From contig JAIOOZ010000230.1 in NCBI GenBank assembly GCA_021414185.1, positions 1 through 10,524 of the forward strand: 10,524 nt of DNA. Direction: 5' to 3'. This document shows, one piece after another, positions 1 to 6,150 of the stretch. The DNA is from Betaproteobacteria bacterium (lineage in GTDB: Bacteria > Pseudomonadota > Gammaproteobacteria > Burkholderiales > SG8-41). Every line of letters begins with the position of its first letter. Within the stretch, counting starts at the first letter, position 1. Position numbers and translations under genes: made by a program. Under the pieces are notes generated by a model that was given only the letters and a program-made list of their open reading frames with translations, did not search any database and was not told where the DNA came from.

Positions 1-486
1 CGGAACGATGGAGAACAGCATGTAACTCATGAGCGTGCCGATGCCGCGGGTGCCGCGCTCGATGTCGCGCGACACGCCGCCGGTCTGGCGGTCGAGGTGA
101 AAGCGCAGCGAGAGGGCGTGCAAATGGCGGAACACGGTCAACGCGATGCGGCGCACCGCGCGCTGCGTCACCCGGATGAACACGATGTCGCGCAGTTCCG
201 CGAACAGCGTCGTCGAGAGTCGCAGAAGCCCGTACGCGAGCAGCAGCATGAACGGCAGCACCAGCACGGCCTGCGTCGGGTCGAGTGCATCGACAACCTG
301 CTTCAAAATCAGCGGCACGCTGACGTTGGCGAGCTTGGCCGCCACCAGGAACACCAGCGCGACTGCCACACGGCCCTTGAACTCCCACAAATACGGCAGC
401 AACAGCCTCACCGTGCGCCAGCCGGCGCGGGGCACGGGCGCCGCGTCGGGGGGCGCAACGGTGGTGGATTGGTGATACGTTGCCAT
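1..486 (-). CDS. Atm1/HMT-type ABC exporter, N-terminal part (runs off window edge)
   Basis: This is the first 162 residues of an ABC half-exporter; the rest of the membrane domain and the ATPase domain lie beyond position 1. After a soluble Pro-rich N-terminus come hydrophobic segments at about residues 40-61 and 74-96. A stretch at residues 121-149 contains HLHALSLRFHLDRQTGG and then SRDIERGTRGI, which is typical of the Atm1/HMT1 subfamily of fused permease/ATP-binding exporters. Family members move glutathione-linked sulfur or metal compounds across the inner membrane, but individual bacterial substrates are often unknown. The ATG at 486 is a sensible start; only a weak AGG precedes it. 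The gene follows the GT61 gene by 77 bp on the same strand and may be co-transcribed, although a dyad (527-541) lies between them. The subfamily call is good; the substrate cannot be said. Confidence 0.85.
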   Translation of the reverse strand, partial: MATYHQSTTVAPPDAAPVPRAGWRTVRLLLPYLWEFKGRVAVALVFLVAAKLANVSVPLILKQVVDALDPTQAVLVLPFMLLLAYGLLRLSTTLFAELRDIVFIRVTQRAVRRIALTVFRHLHALSLRFHLDRQTGGVSRDIERGTRGIGTLMSYMLFSIVP

Positions 487-526
487 GGCGTGACCTGGGT
501 ACGAACGGATCTATCGGGATTCCGCG

Positions 527-541
527 CCTGCAACGTGCAGG
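527..541. other. Short perfect dyad between GT61 gene and ABC exporter
   Basis: CCTGCA and TGCAGG flank a 3-nt centre in the 77-bp gap between the GT61 stop and the ABC exporter start. There is no T-run after it on either strand, so it is not an intrinsic terminator. It could be a small operator or an intercistronic hairpin, or it could be chance in GC-rich DNA. Confidence 0.2.
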
Positions 542-563
542 GCACGCGGCGCGCGCCGGGATT

Positions 564-1853
564 TTATAGTGTCCCGGCGACCGCCGTCCGCGCCGCGTCA
601 ATGTCGACGCGATAGTCGGTGTGATAGTTCACCTCGGCGGCCGGCACCGGGTAGTCTTCCGAGACGATGGTAACGACGCGTTGCTGCGTGCTGCGCGCCA
701 GCTTGCGAAACAGGTTCATGTGCTCGGTCGCGCCGCTCGTCAATTCGACGATGGTCGCGCCCGGCGGCGCAAATATCATATTGGTCAGCGCCGCGCCGTG
801 AGCACCGACGATGCTGCGCGCGGAGGAGAAAGTCGCAATCTGCTCCGCCACGCTCATCTCGCCCGGCACTATGCTTTCGAAACCGAGCGGCGCCAGCGCC
901 GCGAAAAGCTCGTTCTCGTTGAGCACGCTGCGCCGCGTGCCGTCGCGCCGCGAAATAAAAAGCCGCCGCGCCGCCTGCGCGGGCGCGGTGAGCAGGTGCG
1001 CAAATCGCTCGCGTATCCATTGCACGCCCTGCGTCACCGCCTGGCTGCTGATATGCAGCGCCGGCACCAGCACGCGCCGGCATGCGATCACGGCCTGGCG
1101 CTCGACCTTGATGAGGCGCTCTGGCGCCTGTCCGAGCAGGCGTATGTACTCGCTCTGGTAGTTCTTGAGATCGCTGTTCACCAGCCACGGGTAAGCGTGC
1201 AAAAGGCCCGCTCGATCGAGCGTCGACAGCTTGAGCATGTTGCGGAACAGCCAGTGACTGTAATTGTCGTCGCCCCCCACCAATATGCATTCCTCGTCGA
1301 TTTCGCGGTACGGCCGCGGCAGCGAAGCGATAACCGTCGCCCCGTCGGCGCTCACGCGGCCCTGCACGAACGGGCTGGTGTAGAGGTTCTTGGCGTGCAC
1401 GTCGTCGTTATAGACGCAACCGTCGCGCACTATCGTCCAGTACGCGGTCTCCACCCGCACGCCCGACAACCACAGATAAAACGGTTCACCGCGCTGGGTG
1501 CGCGCGAGGTCGAGATGCCGTTTGGTCAATGCTTCGGTCACCACGTCGCGCCGCCCGTCGATCGCGTCCAGCGCCTGAAACTGCGTAAGTGCCGGAGCTA
1601 TCCGCCCGTCGCCCAGCAGCAGGTGGCCGAGACGCAGCCGCGCGGCGCGGTCTTCGCCCAGCGCGGCCAGGCGTTCGGTACACAATCGCTCGGCCTGCGC
1701 GCCGTCGCCTGCCGCCAGCGCCTGATCGATCAGCCGGTGGAATGCAGCAGGATCGCCCGCCGGCCGCGCACCGGCGCAGTTGCGCAGGACCGTAGCCAAC
1801 AGCGGCAGGCCGAGACGTGCAAACCAGTTGGCGGCGCGCGAGAAAAAAGACAT
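564..1853 (-). CDS. GT61-family (DUF563) glycosyltransferase
   Basis: A 429-residue protein starting MSFFSRAANW. Its C-terminal half is a glycosyltransferase family 61 / DUF563 domain, a family found in capsule and exopolysaccharide synthesis in bacteria. Visible signatures are GGDDNYSHWLFRNMLKL (about 193-209), ARRLFISRRDG (about 295-305) and, most diagnostic, GAHGAALTNMIFAPPGATIV (about 350-369). Residues 35-100 are helical and Ala/Leu-rich and resemble a TPR-like or alpha-solenoid extension. No signal peptide is clear, so a cytoplasmic or inner-face location is likely. The ATG at 1853 is preferred; a TTG start at 1889 would add 12 residues but falls in the T-tract of the terminator at 1888-1916. 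Neither start has a good ribosome binding site. The acceptor sugar is unknown, and no other polysaccharide genes are visible nearby. An ABC exporter follows. Confidence 0.85.
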   Translation of the reverse strand: MSFFSRAANWFARLGLPLLATVLRNCAGARPAGDPAAFHRLIDQALAAGDGAQAERLCTERLAALGEDRAARLRLGHLLLGDGRIAPALTQFQALDAIDGRRDVVTEALTKRHLDLARTQRGEPFYLWLSGVRVETAYWTIVRDGCVYNDDVHAKNLYTSPFVQGRVSADGATVIASLPRPYREIDEECILVGGDDNYSHWLFRNMLKLSTLDRAGLLHAYPWLVNSDLKNYQSEYIRLLGQAPERLIKVERQAVIACRRVLVPALHISSQAVTQGVQWIRERFAHLLTAPAQAARRLFISRRDGTRRSVLNENELFAALAPLGFESIVPGEMSVAEQIATFSSARSIVGAHGAALTNMIFAPPGATIVELTSGATEHMNLFRKLARSTQQRVVTIVSEDYPVPAAEVNYHTDYRVDIDAARTAVAGTL

Positions 1854-1887
1854 GGCGCCGAGAACATAGCACGGGACGGCGCCGGGC

Positions 1888-1916
1888 AAAAAAATGGGCG
1901 CTGGTTAGAGCGCCCA
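1888..1916 (-). terminator. Intrinsic terminator on the minus strand, upstream of GT61 gene
   Basis: Arms GGGCGCT (1896-1902) and AGCGCCC (1909-1915) are perfectly complementary around a 6-nt loop, with one more A-T pair at the base. Read on the minus strand, the stem is followed directly by a run of seven T (1888-1894). There is no T-run on the plus-strand side. It therefore stops minus-strand transcription 35 nt before the GT61 ATG. No protein-coding gene on the minus strand lies just upstream for it to serve, so it either ends a small RNA or acts as an attenuator in the GT61 leader. Confidence 0.7.
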
Positions 1917-1972
1917 AAATTACCAAAGGAGGAGGATGAAAACATGGAGCCTGTTGCCGCCCCACGCCTTCG
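1888..1972 (-). ncRNA. Candidate small RNA with anti-Shine-Dalgarno motif
   Basis: Three signals line up on the minus strand in a gene-free region. There is an extended -10 box (TGC then TATATA, 1979-1987). There is an unpaired CU-rich stretch, CATCCTCCTCCTTTGG (1923-1938), complementary to the ribosome binding site consensus. An intrinsic terminator follows at 1888-1916. The predicted transcript is about 85 nt, starting near 1972. Small RNAs that expose UCCUCC-type loops and repress translation by pairing with mRNA Shine-Dalgarno sequences are known in several proteobacteria; placing this locus among them is inference. No convincing -35 box is seen. The alternative is that the same RNA is the 5' leader of the GT61 gene with a conditional terminator. 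A plus-strand mini-ORF in the same place is listed separately. Confidence 0.42.
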
Positions 1973-2016
1973 ATAATCTATATAGCAATTCGGATGCCAG
2001 ATTTTTAGACGCATAA
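1936..2016 (+). CDS. Possible 26-codon mini-ORF with strong ribosome binding site
   Basis: A plus-strand ATG at 1936 opens a 26-codon frame (MKTWSLLPPHAFDNLYSNSD and six more residues) ending in TAA. It is preceded by AAAGGAGGAGG (1925-1935), an unusually purine-rich Shine-Dalgarno stretch, but the spacing is poor: the last GG touches the ATG. A second ATG at 1944, about 8 nt from the GGAGG, would give a 10-residue peptide (MEPVAAPRLR) ending at 1976. I recognise neither peptide. No plus-strand promoter is visible upstream. The purine stretch may simply be the complement of the CU-rich segment of the minus-strand small RNA, and I find that reading more likely. Confidence 0.18.
   Translation: MKTWSLLPPHAFDNLYSNSDARFLDA
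1979..1987 (-). promoter_or_regulatory. Extended -10 promoter element for the candidate small RNA
   Basis: On the minus strand the sequence TGC is followed directly by TATATA, which matches the TGn extended -10 pattern of sigma-70 promoters. These promoters can work with a poor -35 region, and the -35 region here is indeed poor. The surrounding DNA (about 1975-2040) is much more AT-rich than the rest of the window, as expected of a promoter. The start of transcription would be about 1972. Confidence 0.4.
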
Positions 2017-2223
2017 AATCAATCGTTTAGAATTTTTCCCGGATTGCCCGCACTCCGATGGCGCACCATCCTGGGAGACCCGTGTTCACTGCCGCACCAA
2101 TCCGGCGCGCCAGGGCAAAATACCGCGGTACTGACGGCCCGTGCGTTTGTAATAGTTTGTAAAACCATTCCACGGCATGGCGCGTGCGGCGTTTTAATGG
2201 GTTCATACATCAAGGAGCCTGTC
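1988..2223. other. Non-coding upstream region of the glycine-zipper gene
   Basis: Nothing here looks coding. It holds an AT-rich patch near 2000-2040 and the GTTTGTAA tandem repeat. A small hairpin with arms GATGG (2057-2061) and CCATC (2066-2070) is also present. The ribosome binding site AAGGAG (2212-2217) lies six bases before the ATG at 2224. The reading frame of the downstream gene stays open back to 2044, but that extension has no family-like content and lies before a clear signal peptide, so I treat it as leader. Confidence 0.5.
2145..2162 (+). promoter_or_regulatory. Tandem GTTTGTAA repeat, possible response-regulator site
   Basis: GTTTGTAA occurs twice (2145-2152 and 2155-2162), with starts 10 bp apart, about one helical turn. 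The repeat lies 62 bp upstream of the glycine-zipper start. The first copy contains TGTAAT, five of six bases of a -10 consensus. Same-face tandem direct repeats upstream of an envelope gene are typical of OmpR/PhoB-family binding sites. The particular motif is not one I can assign, so the regulator is unknown. Confidence 0.3.
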
Positions 2224-2895
2224 ATGAAACTTAAAACCATAACCGCCGCCATCCTCGCGCTCACGGGCGCAAGCGCATATGCGGCCAGCGATTTCTTCGA
2301 TACCGCGCAGGTCGTTTCGTCGACGCCCATCATCGAGCGCGTGTCCGAACCACGCCAGGAATGCGAGGCCGCGCCCGCCCCGCAGAAGAACACCAGCATC
2401 ATTGCGCCTATCATCGGCGGCGTCCTCGGCGGCCTGCTCGGCCACCAGGTCGGCCGCGGCAGCGGTCAGACCGCGGCAACCATAGTCGGCGCTGCCGGCG
2501 GTGCCGTTGCCGGCAATATGGTGGGCAACCGCGTTGGCGCGCAGCCGTCGCAACAATGCCGCACCGTCGAATCCTCGCGTGAAGTGGTCAATGGCTACAA
2601 CGTCGTTTACCGTTACAACGGCCGCGACGTCAATGTCGCGCTGCCCTACGATCCGGGCAGCACGATCAAAGTCGGTGTCGGCGTGGTCCTCGACGAGAGC
2701 GCCGCGGACGCCGGCCGCGCGCCCGAGCGCAATGCCGATCGCGGCACCGAGCGCTATTCTGCCCGTGCCGAGCGCGGTACGCAGCGCGACGTCGAGCGCG
2801 GCACTGAGCGCTATTCCGACCGCGGCTTGCAGCGCGACGCGGAGGGCTCCTCCGCCGCCGCTGCGAACACCGGCGGCTACAACTACCGGTACTGA
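2224..2895 (+). CDS. Exported glycine-zipper 2TM (17 kDa antigen-like) envelope protein
   Basis: A 223-residue protein and the only convincing plus-strand gene here. Residues 1-20 are a signal peptide (MKLKTITAAILALTGASAYA, likely cut after AYA); there is no lipobox cysteine. Residues 58-105 form a glycine-zipper 2TM segment (GGVLGGLLGHQVGRGSG, then GAAGGAVAGNMVGNRVG), as in the Rickettsia 17 kDa antigen family. Residues 112-155 are the conserved soluble part (CRTVE, VYRYNGRDV, PYDPGSTIKVGVGV). The tail from about 165 is hydrophilic and repetitive, rich in RGTERYS and QRD. Such proteins sit in the outer membrane or periplasm and are often linked to envelope integrity, but the role is not defined. 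The start is fixed by AAGGAG at 2212-2217 with 6-nt spacing and by the signal peptide. It ends at a shared bidirectional terminator. Confidence 0.85.
   Translation: MKLKTITAAILALTGASAYAASDFFDTAQVVSSTPIIERVSEPRQECEAAPAPQKNTSIIAPIIGGVLGGLLGHQVGRGSGQTAATIVGAAGGAVAGNMVGNRVGAQPSQQCRTVESSREVVNGYNVVYRYNGRDVNVALPYDPGSTIKVGVGVVLDESAADAGRAPERNADRGTERYSARAERGTQRDVERGTERYSDRGLQRDAEGSSAAAANTGGYNYRY
2740..2844 (+). repeat. Internal tandem repeat in the glycine-zipper gene tail
   Basis: Two adjacent units, 57 bp (2740-2796) and 48 bp (2797-2844), each encode RGTERYS followed by a QRD(V/A)E ending. The second unit lacks three codons. The DNA of the two RGTERYS copies is nearly identical, which points to a fairly recent in-frame duplication in a charged, probably disordered tail. 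Confidence 0.7.
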
Positions 2896-2909
2896 TCCCG
2901 GACAACACC

Positions 2910-2943
2910 AAAAAGGCGGGCCGCGACGGCCCGCCTTTTTTTT
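2910..2943. terminator. Bidirectional intrinsic terminator between convergent genes
   Basis: GGCGGGCC (2915-2922) and GGCCCGCC (2928-2935) form a perfect 8-bp GC stem with a 5-nt loop. It is preceded by five A and followed by eight T (2936-2943), so it works in both directions. It ends the plus-strand glycine-zipper gene 14 nt after its stop and the minus-strand clsB gene immediately after its stop at 2945. Confidence 0.93.
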
Positions 2944-2944
2944 G

Positions 2945-4108
2945 TTACCTGAATTCCCGCGCGCGCCCGTAGGACGACCAGCCGGTCAGAAAGCGCACCA
3001 TCTCGTAGCATATCCAGGTCATGATGCGCGCCGCCAGCGACTGGCGATGCCAGCTGGCGGCCTGCACGCGTTGCGCACCCAGTTCCATTGCTTCGGTGAG
3101 GCTCGCCCGCAGTTCGCGCGCAAAACCGGCATCTTCGATCATGACATTGGCCTCGCGCGCCAGCAGCAGGCTCATCGGGTCGATGTTCGACGAACCAACG
3201 GTCGCCCATCGCTCGTCGATCACCGCGACTTTGGCGTGCAGGAAGCTGCGGTGGTATTCGTAAATCTCGACACCGGCGTCGAGAAAAAAACGGTAAAGCG
3301 CGCGTGTCGCGTAGTGCAGCAGGACGTACTCGACCCGTCCCTGCAACAGCAGCACGACGCGCACGCCGCGCGCCGATGCGTCGGCCAGCGCGCGGCGAAA
3401 ACCCATGCCCGGAAAAAAATAGGCGTTGGCGATCACCACCTCCGTGGTCGCGCGCCCGATCGCATCAAGATACGCTTTTTCGATATCCGTGCGATGCTGC
3501 AGGTTGTCGCGCACAAACAGCGCGCCGCGGCGCGGGCCGCACGGCGCGGCCTGCACCTCCAGCGGGTTCGTCTGCCCGCGGCGACGCAACTGCATCCACA
3601 TGACACGCTTCCACAGGCGCACCACCAGCGGGTGAATCTCGGCGAGCAGCGGGCCTTCGACGCGCACCGCGTAATCGAAACGCGGCGGCACCTGATGCGG
3701 CGTATGCATGTCGTCGATGATATTGATCCCGCCAACGAAGGCCACCCTGGCGTCGATCACCGCAATCTTGCGATGCAGACGGCGCAACCGCTCGCGGCGC
3801 AGTGTCCAGGGCGAAATCTGCGGGCGGTACTTGAGCACGCGCACCCCGTCCTGCCGCATTGCGTCCAGAAAATCATCGCCGAGGTCCTTGGAGCCGAAGC
3901 CGTCGATCATCACGTGCACGGTGACGCCGCGCCGCGCCGCACGCGACAGCGTCGCGGCAATGCGCCGCCCCGTCCCGTCGTTCTCGAAAATATAGGTCTC
4001 GAGATAAATCTCGCGCGTCGCCCCGTCGCACGCGGCTTCCAGCGCCGGGAAATACTCGACGCCGGCGCACAGCAGATCGATGCAGTTGCCAGGAATGAAA
4101 ACGCTCAT
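2945..4108 (-). CDS. clsB: Cardiolipin synthase B (phospholipase D family)
   Basis: A 387-residue phospholipase D superfamily protein with two HKD motifs: H112-x-K114 with D119 (then GGIN to 129), and H291-x-K293 with D298 (then GSSN to 308). The N-terminal PGNCIDLLCAGVEYFPAL, the YLETYIFENDGTG segment and the length match ClsB (formerly YbhO) rather than ClsA, because there are no N-terminal membrane helices. A short amphipathic or hydrophobic stretch near the C-terminus (about 359-376) may touch the membrane. ClsB makes cardiolipin by phosphatidyl transfer at the inner membrane. The ATG at 4108 overlaps the stop of the EEP-family gene (ATGA), as in enterobacteria, where the homologous pair ybhP-clsB is also adjacent. 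The catalytic residues are complete. Confidence 0.9.
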   Translation of the reverse strand: MSVFIPGNCIDLLCAGVEYFPALEAACDGATREIYLETYIFENDGTGRRIAATLSRAARRGVTVHVMIDGFGSKDLGDDFLDAMRQDGVRVLKYRPQISPWTLRRERLRRLHRKIAVIDARVAFVGGINIIDDMHTPHQVPPRFDYAVRVEGPLLAEIHPLVVRLWKRVMWMQLRRRGQTNPLEVQAAPCGPRRGALFVRDNLQHRTDIEKAYLDAIGRATTEVVIANAYFFPGMGFRRALADASARGVRVVLLLQGRVEYVLLHYATRALYRFFLDAGVEIYEYHRSFLHAKVAVIDERWATVGSSNIDPMSLLLAREANVMIEDAGFARELRASLTEAMELGAQRVQAASWHRQSLAARIMTWICYEMVRFLTGWSSYGRAREFR

Positions 4109-4857
4109 ATCCTGACGATAGTCGCGCTCAATGCCGCATGGTCCGAAATCCGCGTCCACGGATGCCCATGGTGCACGCGCGCCTGCTTGACGTTAAAGCC
4201 GCGCACGTAAATGCGATCGAGCTGAAACACCGGCAGCGCCGCCGGGAAACTGCGCGCGGGCCGCCCGTAGGTATGCTCGAACGCTTCGCGCATGCCGAGC
4301 GGGCGCGCCAATTCCTCGTGGGCGTGGCGCGCCCAGTCATTGAAATCGCCGGCGACTATCAGGGGCGAGTTCTCCGGCACGAGGCGTTCGATGCGCTGGC
4401 GCACTACGCGCATCTGGCGGCTGCGGTGACGGGCGGTCAGGGCGAGATGGACGCACACGCAATGCAATGTGGCTTCCCAGCCCGGCACCTGCATCTCGCA
4501 ATGCAGCAGGCCGCGGCTTTCAAAACGGTGTTCCGAGATATCCTCGTTGTCCCAGCGCACGATGGGATAGCGACTCAGGATCGCATTGCCATGATGTCCG
4601 CCATCGTAGACCGCGTTGCGGCCATACGCGAAATCGGTCCACACGGAGTCGGCGATGAATTCGTACTGCGACTGCACCGGCCAGTCCACGAACCGCCGCG
4701 CATGGTGCTCATGGCCGCCCTGCACCTCCTGCAAAAACATCAGATCGGCATTCAGCAGGCGCAGGTGGTGGCGCACGTCATGGATGACCAGCCGGCGCTT
4801 GAAGAACGACAGCCCTTTGTGGATATTGTAAGTCGCGATATGCAGCGTATCGGTCAT
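4105..4857 (-). CDS. Endonuclease/exonuclease/phosphatase (EEP) family hydrolase, YbhP-like
   Basis: A 250-residue EEP-fold metal-dependent phosphohydrolase. The motifs appear in the usual order: YNIHKG with N11, FLQEVQ with metal-binding E44, GNAILSRYPI (90-99), VHLAL around H137, GDFND (170-174), QLDRIYV with D214, and the terminal SDHAAL with D239/H240. No signal peptide or membrane helix is visible, so it is probably cytoplasmic. Family members cut nucleic acid or phospholipid phosphodiesters or phosphomonoesters; the substrate of YbhP-like members is not known. Its ATGA overlap with clsB suggests a role in phospholipid or cardiolipin metabolism (inference). I chose the ATG at 4857 because the conserved domain starts three residues later. 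An ATG at 4914 has a better GGAG five bases upstream and would add 19 poorly conserved-looking residues. Confidence 0.88.
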   Translation of the reverse strand: MTDTLHIATYNIHKGLSFFKRRLVIHDVRHHLRLLNADLMFLQEVQGGHEHHARRFVDWPVQSQYEFIADSVWTDFAYGRNAVYDGGHHGNAILSRYPIVRWDNEDISEHRFESRGLLHCEMQVPGWEATLHCVCVHLALTARHRSRQMRVVRQRIERLVPENSPLIVAGDFNDWARHAHEELARPLGMREAFEHTYGRPARSFPAALPVFQLDRIYVRGFNVKQARVHHGHPWTRISDHAALSATIVRI

Positions 4858-4957
4858 GGTGGGCGGGCGCGGTGGTGATTGGGAAGAATTGCGCGATTGC
4901 GCCCGACAGCCCATCGATGCTCCGCAGACTGGATGCGCGGCTGCCTGCCTGGTGCCT

Positions 4958-6055
4958 CTACACCACTTCGAGCATGCGCTTCAGGGCGATGCGCGCGAAC
5001 TCGGCTTCGCGCTCCGGCACCTTGATCTGGTTCACGATGTTGCCCTCAACCAGGTTTTCGAGCGTCCATGCGAGGTGCTGCGGATCGATGCGCGCCATGG
5101 TCGAGCACACGCAGATGGTCGGCGCCATGAACTGGACGACTTTGCCCTGCGGCTTCACCTGCTCCGCGAGGCGGTTGACCAGGTTCAACTCCGTGCCCAC
5201 CAGCCAGCGCGTGTTGGGTTTGGACTCGGTGATGGTCTTGATGATGAAATCGGTCGAGCCGACGTAGTCCGACAGCTTGCACACCTCAAAATTGCATTCG
5301 GGGTGCGAGATCACCATGCCTTCGGGATACCGGCTGCGGAAATTCAGCACGTTCTGCACCTGGAACATCTGGTGCACCGAGCAATGCCCTTTCCACAGCA
5401 GGACCTTGGCTTTGCGGATCTGCTCCGGCGTCAACCCGCCGAGCGGTTCGTCGAAATCCCACACCATCATCTCGTCGGGCGGGATGCCGATCATGTAGCC
5501 GCTCCAGCGCCCCAGATGCTGATCCGGGAAAAATAGCACTTTCTCGCGCCGCGCGAACGACCATTCGAGCACCTGCTTGGCGTTGGTCGAAGTGCACACG
5601 ATGCCGCCGTGCTCGCCGCAGAACGCCTTCAGGTCGGCGGCCGAATTGATATAGGTGACGGGCGTTATTTTTTCGTCCGGCTCCAGCACTTCGGAGAGTT
5701 CGCGCCACGCCCGTTCGACCTTCGCGAGATTGGCCATGTCAGCCATCGAGCAGCCGGCGGCCATGTCGGGCAGGATCGCGGCCTGCGTGGGCTTGGAAAG
5801 AATATCGGCGACTTCCGCCATGAAATGCACGCCGCAGAACACGATGTAGTCGGCATCGGTCTGCCCGGCCAGCCGCGACAACTGCAGCGAATCGCCCGTC
5901 AGGTCGGCGTGCTTGTAGACATCGGCGCGCTGGTAATGATGGCCGAGTATGACCGCGCGCTTGCCGAGCGCTGCCTTGGCGGCAACGATGCGGCTGTCGC
6001 AGGCGTCGTCCTGCAGCGGCCTGAAGCGGTCAAATGCAATTGCGGCACTGGGCAT
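4958..6055 (-). CDS. nadA: Quinolinate synthase NadA
   Basis: A 365-residue quinolinate synthase, the [4Fe-4S] enzyme that condenses iminoaspartate with dihydroxyacetone phosphate in de novo NAD synthesis in the cytoplasm. The likely cluster ligands are C102 (AAGCSMADM), C225 (WKGHCSVHQ) and C315 or C317 (APTICVCSTMAR). Other family signatures are ILGHHYQ (36-42), GDSLQLSRLA (54-63), VTYINSAADLKAF (133-145) and SHPECNFEV (250-258). Length and architecture are those of the proteobacterial enzyme. The ATG at 6055 has GGGGA about 8 nt upstream. It appears to have its own promoter and is the first gene of the unit nadA-EEP-clsB. No nadB or nadC is visible, so the rest of the pathway lies elsewhere. 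Confidence 0.96.
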   Translation of the reverse strand: MPSAAIAFDRFRPLQDDACDSRIVAAKAALGKRAVILGHHYQRADVYKHADLTGDSLQLSRLAGQTDADYIVFCGVHFMAEVADILSKPTQAAILPDMAAGCSMADMANLAKVERAWRELSEVLEPDEKITPVTYINSAADLKAFCGEHGGIVCTSTNAKQVLEWSFARREKVLFFPDQHLGRWSGYMIGIPPDEMMVWDFDEPLGGLTPEQIRKAKVLLWKGHCSVHQMFQVQNVLNFRSRYPEGMVISHPECNFEVCKLSDYVGSTDFIIKTITESKPNTRWLVGTELNLVNRLAEQVKPQGKVVQFMAPTICVCSTMARIDPQHLAWTLENLVEGNIVNQIKVPEREAEFARIALKRMLEVV

Positions 6056-6095
6056 GACAATTGTCCCCGGTAAAGCGTAAAAGGCTTAGAACATT

Positions 6096-6124
6096 ACCAT
6101 AGTATGACAAAAAATCCAGCGCAA
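6096..6124 (-). promoter_or_regulatory. Probable sigma-70 promoter of nadA
   Basis: On the minus strand TTGCGC (6119-6124) and TATGGT (6096-6101) are separated by 17 bp, with a T-rich spacer. The -35 box matches three and the -10 box four of six consensus bases. Transcription would start near 6089, leaving a leader of about 34 nt before the nadA ATG. This is a reasonable but not strong match. Confidence 0.4.
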
Positions 6125-6150
6125 GATTCAATCGATCTTTATGCCCGCTT

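Noticed and set aside
621..1976. Plus-strand open frame of 451 codons opposite the GT61 gene.
   Set aside because: Its composition (Arg/His/Gln-rich) is typical of antisense shadow; the minus-strand frame has clear GT61 motifs.
2044..2223. Upstream in-frame extension of the glycine-zipper gene (60 codons).
   Set aside because: A signal peptide and a well-spaced AAGGAG place the start at 2224; the extension would bury the signal peptide.
2019..2414. Minus-strand open frame of 131 codons over the glycine-zipper promoter region.
   Set aside because: No ribosome binding site or family features; it overlaps regulatory DNA and the signal-peptide region of a real gene.
2501..4210. Very long plus-strand open frame (569 codons) across the glycine-zipper gene end and antisense to clsB.
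   Set aside because: It runs through a strong terminator and two well-identified genes, has no recognisable domain, and long antisense frames are expected in GC-rich DNA.
4138..4878. Plus-strand frame of 246 codons opposite the EEP gene.
   Set aside because: The minus strand carries complete EEP catalytic motifs; the plus frame has no family features and no ribosome binding site.
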